Shown in pieces: positions 7,502 through 13,380 of a stretch of DNA of 14,836 nt. Position 1 is the stretch's first letter. Every line of letters begins with the position of its first letter. The notes below the pieces were generated by a model. The model was given only the letters and a program-made list of their open reading frames with translations. It was not told the DNA's origin and did no database searches. Location: contig CAUZEO010000097.1 in the NCBI GenBank assembly GCA_963578625.1, positions 1 to 14,836 on the forward strand. The letters are read 5' to 3'. The translations under genes and the position numbers were made by a program. This DNA comes from CAUZEO01 sp963578625. GTDB lineage: Bacteria; Verrucomicrobiota; Kiritimatiellia; SLOV01.

Positions 7502-7743
7502 GTGAAGTCTTCCACCCCCGATCCAAGTAAAAACCCTCTTCGTTTATTTCAGCAATCATTCAATCTCATCTGGCGCCGTGCCTGGGACCGTGACTACGTT
7601 TTTCAGGGCCGTCGATTTCGGAGCTATCAGCAACTCCAGGAGTTTTGCCTGCTGGACAATCTGGAACTGGCGCAAGAGTTGAACAACTCCCCCCTTGGTC
7701 CTGTGCCTGCGATGTACCGATTCATTGAACTGGCCTCAGTGCA
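7502..7743 (+). pseudogene. Possible gene fragment of unknown family
   Basis: From a GTG at 7502 (ATG at 7500 is out of frame) this frame encodes about 80 residues with a protein-like composition, including NLIWRRAWDRDYVFQ, RSYQQLQEFCLLDN and LELAQELNN. I do not recognise the family. No clear Shine-Dalgarno precedes it. The frame stays open beyond 7743 only by running through a repeat copy and then antisense into the secreted-protein gene, so the rest is unlikely to be coding. The stretch is bounded by repeat B upstream and repeat C downstream. It may be a truncated gene or a chance reading frame. Confidence 0.3.
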
Positions 7744-7785
7744 CTTCGCCAAATCCCCGCCCGCAAGGAGTGGAGATTTTCAATC
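7744..7785 (+). repeat. Intergenic direct repeat, diverged copy C
   Basis: The order CTTCGC, AATCCC, CCCGCAAGG, GGAGATTTTCAATC follows copy A (7318-7363), with about four bases missing and several substitutions. It marks the 3' edge of the possible gene fragment. Confidence 0.5.
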
Positions 7786-7821
7786 ATGGGCCCGCAACGA
7801 CATCACTCTTTGCATCGTTGG

Positions 7822-7866
7822 GGTGAAATCCGCAGTTCCTGGACGCGGGGTGAACTCCGCGCTACG
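7822..7866 (+). repeat. Hairpin-rich intergenic repeat, copy 2
   Basis: This copy is in the opposite orientation to the one at 15-66. TGAAATCCGC, CCT, ACGCGG and TCCGCGCTACG are shared in the same order and spacing (33 of 44 positions). The short stem CGCGG/CCGCG remains. It lies ten bases beyond the stop codon of the downstream secreted-protein gene and could act as that transcript's 3' hairpin, though no T-run follows. Confidence 0.6.
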
Positions 7867-7876
7867 CTCGGGATGC

Positions 7877-8836
7877 TTACGGTACGACTACGATGCGGTA
7901 GGTCTTGTTGCTGTGGTAGCCGTTGGGATCGAAGGTGGTTTCGGTCTGGCCGAGGCCGTGGATGATGACGTTCGCGGCAGTCCAGTCCACGTCGTTGGTC
8001 GAGTACTCCAACTGGTAATTCGTTCCATTGTCGCTGTCGAACATGAAACCCGTCACGTCGTTTACGAGGCCGGTTGAAATCGCCACCCCGAGTTCGGGTG
8101 GGACGACGACAATGCAATCGCCGTTCGTGCAGACCAACGCGGAATCAACGAAGTACCGGGAGGAACTGAAGGCATGACCGTCCGTGCCACTAGTTCTTAA
8201 CCGCACCCGGTTAAACTCGCCAACCGTCGTGAGTCGAGTGAACGACCGTAACGCCGTCATGGAGCCGGTATGGTCCGAGCTCACCGTCCACGTCGTCGTC
8301 GCAAAATCGTACTCGATGCGGAACGTAAAATAGTCCGAGTCCAGACTCGGGGTGTTGAGCGGGAAAAATGTCGGCGGAGGGCCGTCGTCATTTTGGACCT
8401 CTGTGTCCGGAAATTTATACTCACGGAATTCCAATTGGGTGGGACCATTGATGCTGGTATACAACCGATGAAAATCACCCGCGGCGGCGCCTTCGTTTCT
8501 GATTTCTATGAGCAGGCTATTCAGGGGTGAGTTCAACCGCAACACGGTATCGAACGTAAATGTCTGCAGCGTGGGATCGGTCATCGATACGGGGGGGATG
8601 TTTATCTGGATTTCTGCACCAGGAGTCGATGATAATGTGCCGTCGTAGCCGAAGACGGTGCGGGAACCGGTCTCGGTATCCACGCCCGTGGCCGTATTGC
8701 CGTGCGATGTCGTAATCTGGCTCAAATCGTCAAAGTCGTCGCTATACAGGACGGCGGCGGGGGCCGACGTGTGGCCCGCGGCGATTACGAGGGTGATACC
8801 TGCAACTAGCGTTATCTGTTTTTTCATTAAGTTCAT
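7877..8836 (-). CDS. Secreted beta-sandwich protein, downstream tandem paralogue
   Basis: A 319-aa protein with a clear signal peptide (MNLMKKQ, hydrophobic core TLVAGITLVIAAG, cleavage probably near PAA). An N-terminal jelly-roll or LamG-like domain begins at LYSDDFDDLSQ and runs to about residue 235. A short linker with VVVPPE leads to a C-terminal module of about 65 residues (FDSDNGTNYQLEYSTNDVDW to KTYRIVVVP), a type frequent at the ends of exported proteins in the PVC group. The start at 8836 has AGGAG seven bases upstream; a second ATG at 8827 is also possible. No PEP-CTERM, LPXTG or membrane anchor is present. It lies 56 bases after its paralogue and is probably co-transcribed. The function is unknown: glycan binding or a surface structural role would fit the fold. 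Confidence 0.88.
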   Translation of the reverse strand: MNLMKKQITLVAGITLVIAAGHTSAPAAVLYSDDFDDLSQITTSHGNTATGVDTETGSRTVFGYDGTLSSTPGAEIQINIPPVSMTDPTLQTFTFDTVLRLNSPLNSLLIEIRNEGAAAGDFHRLYTSINGPTQLEFREYKFPDTEVQNDDGPPPTFFPLNTPSLDSDYFTFRIEYDFATTTWTVSSDHTGSMTALRSFTRLTTVGEFNRVRLRTSGTDGHAFSSSRYFVDSALVCTNGDCIVVVPPELGVAISTGLVNDVTGFMFDSDNGTNYQLEYSTNDVDWTAANVIIHGLGQTETTFDPNGYHSNKTYRIVVVP

Positions 8837-8892
8837 GTTCGTTCTCCTATGGATAATTCCGATGACGGGACGTCCGTTACTCCGTCGAGGCC

Positions 8893-9825
8893 TTATGGCA
8901 AAGTTACAACGCGATATTTTTTGTTCGGGTCGACACCGGTAGGATCGAAGGCGGTCTCGGTCTGGCCGAGGCCGAGGATAGTGGAGTTCGCGGCAGTCCA
9001 GTCGACGTCATTGGTCGTGCACTCCAACTGGTAATTTTTCCCATTCTCGCTGTCGAATGCGACGCTCATCACGTTGTCGACGAGACCGGTCGTGACCACG
9101 ATCGGGGGCGGCGGGGCTCCTGTTGTCAGGCAGACGGTTGCGGAGTCGACGAAGTACCTGGTGGAACCGAAGGCCTGGCCGGCCGCGGCACCGAGTCTGA
9201 GCCGCACCCGGTTGAACTCCCCGACCGTCGAGAGTCGAGTGAACGACCTTATCGCCGTCATCGAGCCGGTATGGTCCGAGCTCACAGTCCACGTCTTCGA
9301 CGGAAAATCATACTCGATGCGCAACGTAAAATAGTCCGAGTCCGAATTAGTGAATGGGAACGGTGTTCCAAGATGGCCGTCGTCACCTTGCGCTAGAGTG
9401 TCCGTCACTACATATTCGCGGAATTCCAGAAAGCCGGGACCATTGATGCTGGTATACAACCGATGAAAATCACCCGGGTCACCGCCTTCGTTTCTGACTT
9501 CTACGACCAGGTTATTCAAGACTGAGTTCACCCGTAACACGGTATCAAAAGTAAATGTCACGTTGGTGAGCGCGGTCATTGACACGGCGGGGAAGTTTAC
9601 CTGGAATTCTGATGACGGAACGGTCGAAAGGGTGCCGTCGTGGCCGAAGACCGTTCGGGAACCGGTTTCGGTATCCACCCCCGTGGCCGCTCCGCCGTGC
9701 GTGGAGGTCGCTTGACTGAGGTCGTCGAAATCATCGCTGTAGAGGATGATGGTGCCGGCCAGGGCCTGACCGGCCGCGATCCCAACGGTGATTATCGTAA
9801 GTATTGCGAGACGGGTCTTTTGCAT
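8893..9825 (-). CDS. Secreted beta-sandwich protein, upstream tandem paralogue
   Basis: A 310-aa paralogue of the next gene, with the same layout: a signal peptide (MQKTRLAILTIITVGIAAG, cleavage near ALA), a sandwich domain starting at LYSDDFDDLSQ, a proline-rich linker (GAPPPPIVV), and a C-terminal module ending in KKYRVVTLP. Long stretches are identical between the two (TGVDTETGSRTVFG, GDFHRLYTSINGP, TWTVSSDHTGSMTA, VGEFNRVRLR). Differences cluster in the signal peptide, the middle loop and the linker. The start is set at ATG 9825, because GGGAGAG lies five bases upstream and the signal peptide begins there; the frame is open for 31 more codons without purpose. It probably heads the pair's transcript. 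Confidence 0.88.
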   Translation of the reverse strand: MQKTRLAILTIITVGIAAGQALAGTIILYSDDFDDLSQATSTHGGAATGVDTETGSRTVFGHDGTLSTVPSSEFQVNFPAVSMTALTNVTFTFDTVLRVNSVLNNLVVEVRNEGGDPGDFHRLYTSINGPGFLEFREYVVTDTLAQGDDGHLGTPFPFTNSDSDYFTLRIEYDFPSKTWTVSSDHTGSMTAIRSFTRLSTVGEFNRVRLRLGAAAGQAFGSTRYFVDSATVCLTTGAPPPPIVVTTGLVDNVMSVAFDSENGKNYQLECTTNDVDWTAANSTILGLGQTETAFDPTGVDPNKKYRVVTLP

Positions 9826-9830
9826 GCTCA

Positions 9831-9837
9831 CTCTCCC
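9831..9837 (-). promoter_or_regulatory. Shine-Dalgarno site that fixes the paralogue start
   Basis: GGGAGAG on the minus strand lies five bases before the ATG at 9825. It supports that start over the upstream ATG at 9918, whose extra residues would bury the signal peptide. Confidence 0.7.
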
Positions 9838-9984
9838 TTTCTGATTTTTACTAGGCACGGCGCTGACTACAACCGGAAAACGGTAAAAAATAACCCCAGC
9901 TTCAACATTACCACACACTCCCGGGAACTACAAAAAATGGTTCTTTTTTTTGGCAGGGATCGAGGGAATGATCTCAAGACCTGG

Positions 9985-10848
9985 CTATTCCGCATCCCGA
10001 AAAATCCGCCATTTGCGGTATTCCTCCATGACCCAGCCCTTCCCCTTGAATCTGTCCACCACCATGCGGAGGTTCAATTTGTATTCCGAACCAACTTTGG
10101 GTTCGTGGATGATCATTTGGAAATCCCAGGGATTCCAGCCATTTTTAGTCTTCGTCTTTCCCGCGTACATTCCGAGATCATGGTCCGTGTCGAACATGAC
10201 AATGTAGGCGTGATCGCGCCAGACAGCGTAGTAGAAGGGCTTCGCCCAGCGCCGCGGGTCCGTGGTTCCCATGGTATGCCCCTGCATCGGCCCGGGAAAC
10301 TTCAGCGGGACCCGGGCCGTTCGGCCGTACACCATCTGCGTTCCGTCGGTTTCCAGCCATTTCGGCTCCTCCGCCTCCGGGGTTTCATAGCCGAGGAACT
10401 TGGCGTGCGGATCTTCGGGCGCCTCCACGTAAGTGGCCCAGAAGACGCCCAGCCATTCGTTGGGGAAGATCTCCCTGCGGGGGATGCAGCGAAACGACAT
10501 GTCGATGATGTTCGGCGCGCGGACGGCGAATTCCGTCCAACTCTCGACCTGAAAGAACTTTGTGGGAGGTTGGTGTAATAGAAAGCGGGAGTCCGACGAC
10601 TGCTTGAACTCCATGGGAGAACGGCGAGGATCGAATAGGATCTCCGGTTTCTTCCCGTCCTCGTCCGTTCCGTTGATATAGTGTTCGAGATTCAGGCCGG
10701 CAAGCTGCCGCCCGATCATGCTCTCCTGCATCCCCGCGGGCACCAGGGACCAGAGCCCGTTGAAGCCGGGGGCATGTTCATCCGGCCCCGCGGCATTGTC
10801 GCCGAGCACACCATGAAATGCGCGGGTACGGAATTCCGCGGAATGCAT
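9985..10848 (-). CDS. Hypothetical protein, possible carbohydrate-related beta-sandwich
   Basis: A 287-aa protein without a signal peptide. I do not recognise a named family. The sequence is rich in aromatic and charged residues, with SWTEFAVRAPNIIDMSFRC, EWLGVFWATYVEAP, GTTDPRRWAKPFYYAVWRDH and GWNPWDFQMIIHEP. The pattern recalls proteins with a galactose-mutarotase-like sandwich that lie next to glycoside hydrolases, but no catalytic residues can be named. The start is the ATG at 10848, preceded five bases upstream by AAGGAG. The frame is open for another 72 codons, but these run through a palindromic AT-rich repeat and are not genuine protein. The metallophosphoesterase gene lies 240 bases upstream on the same strand, so co-transcription is possible. 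Confidence 0.8.
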   Translation of the reverse strand: MHSAEFRTRAFHGVLGDNAAGPDEHAPGFNGLWSLVPAGMQESMIGRQLAGLNLEHYINGTDEDGKKPEILFDPRRSPMEFKQSSDSRFLLHQPPTKFFQVESWTEFAVRAPNIIDMSFRCIPRREIFPNEWLGVFWATYVEAPEDPHAKFLGYETPEAEEPKWLETDGTQMVYGRTARVPLKFPGPMQGHTMGTTDPRRWAKPFYYAVWRDHAYIVMFDTDHDLGMYAGKTKTKNGWNPWDFQMIIHEPKVGSEYKLNLRMVVDRFKGKGWVMEEYRKWRIFRDAE

Positions 10849-10853
10849 CTTGG

Positions 10854-10859
10854 CTCCTT
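10854..10859 (-). promoter_or_regulatory. Shine-Dalgarno site that fixes the start at 10848
   Basis: A perfect AAGGAG lies five bases before the ATG. It shows that the long in-frame extension through the upstream repeat is not part of the protein. Confidence 0.8.
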
Positions 10860-10931
10860 CCGGGCTCTTGTTGTCTGATTCGTTGGCGATGGTAGGGCCG
10901 GTCGGAAGAGAGATCGCGGTAAAGACCCCGG

Positions 10932-11025
10932 CAAATATCGAATTTCGAATATTCAATATCGAATATCGAAGGGAACGGATTCTCTTTCCTTCGATATTGG
11001 GAATTGAGAATTCGATATTCGACAT
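10932..11025 (-). repeat. AT-rich palindromic 'NIEYR'-type intergenic repeat
   Basis: The stretch is packed with TCGAAT/ATTCGA units. ATATCGAAGG (10963-10972) pairs exactly with CCTTCGATAT (10988-10997) around a 15-base loop, and further pairing extends outward imperfectly. The outer 23 bases (11003-11025, read on the minus strand) match 13171-13193 on the plus strand at 21 of 23 positions. Such repeats translate into peptides like NIEFSIPNIEG and are often misannotated as coding. Base composition is far more AT-rich than the neighbouring genes. It lies between two minus-strand genes, so the hairpin may affect mRNA ends or stability. Confidence 0.75.
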
Positions 11026-11088
11026 TTCACTCAACCTGGAAAATGAGTGGGGACTTGAATACATCTATCCACAATAGTGTAAGGTGTA

Positions 11089-13026
11089 TCAAAACGCCAT
11101 TCCATAGAGTCGCCCTTCATAATCGCCGATGAACAGACCGTTACCGCTCAGGATGGGCGCGGCGAGGATGGGGGCATCGAGGGTAAGCCGCCAGAGCTCT
11201 TCCCCGCTCCCGGCTTCGAAGCACCTGATGTTGCCGCCAGTATCGCAGACGATCAGCCGGTTGCCGGCGCCCAAGGGCGCGGAGAAAGCGCCGAGGGGCC
11301 GTTCGCCGAGTCCCCATTTGGAGCCGGTGTTGCCGCTGAAGTGGTAGCGCGCAGGTTCCTGGGGTGCGCTCCACAAAACACTCCCCCCATCGCTCAGGTC
11401 GTAGGCAACGATTTCATCGTGATAGGAAACAAAAGCCCGGCCGCCCCACAGGGCGGGCGTGGCGCTGCCCGCCGCGTGTTGAAACCAGTGAAGGGCCTCT
11501 CCTGGGTGTGCGGGATCTACCGTGATCAGTCCGTTTGCCACGGCATAGATCCGGCCCTCGTACAGCACCGGAGAGGCGTGCCGGTGCATCGGGTGCATGT
11601 GGGGCCGCGTTTGAACAATCCGGAGATCCTTGCCGCTCTGCTTTTCTACCGATTGGACCTGGCTGCACCCTTCGTCTACGGCGTTGAAGGGCCGCTGGTG
11701 AAAGACCCGGTTCCCCGCCACCAGGGGACCGGCATTCCCCGGCCCCATGTAGGTGAACCCGTTTGGCGTAGCGAGAGCTCTCCACACCGTGTCGCCCTTC
11801 GTTGCATCCACCGCGTACATCTCCCAATTGGCGCCGCAATGCACGAGGCCGTCGTCAACGACAGGCCGGCAGGCAATCGGCATGTTGTCTCGGTTGTTCC
11901 ACTGCCAAAGCGTCGTACCGGTTTGGGCGTCCAGGCAATAGAGGCTGCCGGCGCTGGTTCCGCAGTACGCGCGATGGTCATGGAGCAACGCGCCTCCTTC
12001 CACGCTTCCATCCACTGCAGTGGTCCAGAGAGATTTTCCGGTGACGGAATCGAAGCACTGAACACTGCACTGATCGACGCGGCCACGGGTCATGGTGGTT
12101 GCCACCAGGGTTCCGTCCTTCAAGGCCAGCGCGCCGACGCCCAACCGTCCGGGCAACTGCGCTTCCCACGCCAGGCCGGGCGGGACATCCGACAGCGGGT
12201 CGTCGGTTCCCCGCGACCCGTGGGGGCCGCGTTCATCAGGCCAATCCGCTCCGAGTTGAATGGTTCTGCCAAGCGGAGGACCGGGAGCCGGCGATCGTCC
12301 TGGCGTATGGGTCTTGTAGGGGTGGAAATCGCAACTGGCGACGCCGTCTTCGTTGCAGGTCACTATATTATAAGATAAGGGCGATGTATCATGCGGGCGG
12401 TCATCACCGGTGATCGTTGCGAACGGGATCCCGCCGTACCCTCCGGCGTAACTGCACTGCACATGCCCGAAGAGTAGAAGTTTCACCGCATGATGCTCCA
12501 GGGCCCACAGCAGTTCCTGCCCCCGGTGAAACCGGGAGATCCCTATGGGATCGTCGTGGAGCAGGACGACCAGGGGCATAGTTTTCGGAATCTCAGAGAG
12601 CAGCGCCCGGACTCGGTCCATGGTGTCGGCGCTCATGCAATAGGCATGGTGGGTGTGCTCGTAGGTTCGGTAATAGCGATCGATGGCGAGAAAGGCCCAA
12701 CCCTCGTGGGAAAACCAATAGGTCCCTTGCCCGTAGATATCCTGATACTCGTCATCGGTGAGAGATGCGTCATGATTGCCTCGCACGTGATAGTAAGGAA
12801 TCTCCAGTTCCCGACTGATCCTGTTGCACAGGCGCTTGAAGCGCCGATGCTCCTCCACTTCCTGGTCGCCGTTTACAAAATCCCCGGTATGGACGATGAA
12901 ATCGATCCTGTGCGCAGCGCATTCCCCGGCAAAAGCGGTGAACACCCGGTCGCGGACTTCGCGGGGAGCCTCGGAGGTCGGCGCGTAGAGATGAGAGTCG
13001 GTCATCTGGGCGAAGGTGAAGGACAT
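11089..13026 (-). CDS. Metallophosphoesterase fused to PQQ-like beta-propeller
   Basis: A 645-aa two-domain protein. Residues 1 to about 225 form a calcineurin-like phosphoesterase: TDSH (D10, H12), TGDFVNG (D49), RGNHDAS (N84, H85), LLHDD (H157) and FGHVQ (187-190). The last motif is normally G-H-x-H, so the final metal-binding histidine is replaced by Gln190. After a Pro/Gly-rich linker (around 240-265), residues from about 265 to 645 form PQQ-like propeller blades with repeats such as GSLYCLDAQTGTTLWQW, WEMYAVDATKGDTVWRA, GNIRCFEAGSGEELWRL and GRLYGMAF. No signal peptide is seen. The start at 13026 has only a weak upstream purine stretch. It might hydrolyse a phosphodiester or phosphate monoester, with the propeller binding substrate or partner. 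The domain calls are strong and the substrate is unknown. Confidence 0.93.
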   Translation of the reverse strand: MSFTFAQMTDSHLYAPTSEAPREVRDRVFTAFAGECAAHRIDFIVHTGDFVNGDQEVEEHRRFKRLCNRISRELEIPYYHVRGNHDASLTDDEYQDIYGQGTYWFSHEGWAFLAIDRYYRTYEHTHHAYCMSADTMDRVRALLSEIPKTMPLVVLLHDDPIGISRFHRGQELLWALEHHAVKLLLFGHVQCSYAGGYGGIPFATITGDDRPHDTSPLSYNIVTCNEDGVASCDFHPYKTHTPGRSPAPGPPLGRTIQLGADWPDERGPHGSRGTDDPLSDVPPGLAWEAQLPGRLGVGALALKDGTLVATTMTRGRVDQCSVQCFDSVTGKSLWTTAVDGSVEGGALLHDHRAYCGTSAGSLYCLDAQTGTTLWQWNNRDNMPIACRPVVDDGLVHCGANWEMYAVDATKGDTVWRALATPNGFTYMGPGNAGPLVAGNRVFHQRPFNAVDEGCSQVQSVEKQSGKDLRIVQTRPHMHPMHRHASPVLYEGRIYAVANGLITVDPAHPGEALHWFQHAAGSATPALWGGRAFVSYHDEIVAYDLSDGGSVLWSAPQEPARYHFSGNTGSKWGLGERPLGAFSAPLGAGNRLIVCDTGGNIRCFEAGSGEELWRLTLDAPILAAPILSGNGLFIGDYEGRLYGMAF

Positions 13027-13380
13027 CGGCAGTCTTCTAATTCGGAGGTGGCCTACGGCTGGGAGAAATTGTTCGGACTCTGATCGTCAAATAAGGTTTC
13101 AGGTGTTAGGTTTCAGGAAAGATAATATGTTGATGAAGGAAGAGTCCAATTCTGCGATGGGCATCAGAGAATGTCCAATATCGAATACTCAATGTCGAAT
13201 TTTCAAGGTGGCGGAAACTGCTGATGAAACAAACACGCGGAGCAAATCCTTCGACATTCGAGATTTCCGATACAGGTCGGGCTTCCCTCAGAGGCCAGCC
13301 TGATAGCTGACAGACAATAAATAGCACTGCACGATAAAGTGCTCGAGACATGTCCATCGTTTCATGAAAAGGTACGACCT
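13027..13380. promoter_or_regulatory. Divergent intergenic region with repeats
   Basis: These 354 bases separate the divergent metallophosphoesterase and hydrolase-like genes and should carry both promoters. GGTTTCAGGTGTTAGGTTTCAGG (split as two GGTTTCAGG units at 13095-13103 and 13109-13117) is a short direct repeat. GATAAT at 13121-13126 resembles a -10 box on the plus strand, but no good -35 box accompanies it. A repeat of the NIEYR type fills the middle. A short palindrome, GCACT/AGTGC, lies at about 13324-13342. No protein-coding frame here is convincing. Confidence 0.4.
13171..13266 (+). repeat. AT-rich 'NIEYR'-type intergenic repeat, second copy
   Basis: ATGTCCAATATCGAATACTC begins a 23-base segment (13171-13193) that matches 11025-11003 of the minus strand at 21 of 23 positions. 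AATGTCGA (13191-13198) pairs exactly with TCGACATT (13251-13258) to make a long-looped stem. The copy is longer in its loop than the one at 10932-11025, so the two share ends but not the centre. It lies in the opposite orientation on the other side of the metallophosphoesterase gene. Confidence 0.7.

Larger units (their letters stand above)
7083..7876. other. Repeat-rich intergenic region with gene debris
   Basis: This stretch of nearly 800 bases separates the PhyH gene from the end of the tandem secreted-protein genes, which converge on it. I see no intact gene with a good ribosome binding site. It contains a 9-base inverted repeat (AGGAGCCCG at 7235-7243 and CGGGCTCCT at 7285-7293), a pair of 32-base direct repeats plus a diverged third copy, an eight-G run at 7443-7450, a possible gene fragment at 7502-7743, and a second copy of the repeat found at the window start. 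The mix suggests an old insertion or rearrangement site. Confidence 0.6.

Noticed and set aside
9826..9918. 31-residue N-terminal extension of the upstream secreted paralogue
   Set aside because: It would place the signal peptide inside the protein. A good Shine-Dalgarno site precedes the ATG at 9825.
10849..11064. N-terminal extension of the 287-aa protein (MYSSPHSF to the residue before MHSAEF)
   Set aside because: It translates a palindromic AT-rich repeat, and a perfect AAGGAG lies just before the ATG at 10848.
11341..12378. Long plus-strand frame of 345 codons
   Set aside because: It is the shadow of the PQQ-like propeller part of the phosphoesterase fusion, which has periodic blade motifs on the minus strand.
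13106..13357. Small minus-strand gene of 83 codons
   Set aside because: It covers the AT-rich repeat, and its translation resembles the usual spurious repeat peptides. There is no ribosome binding site.
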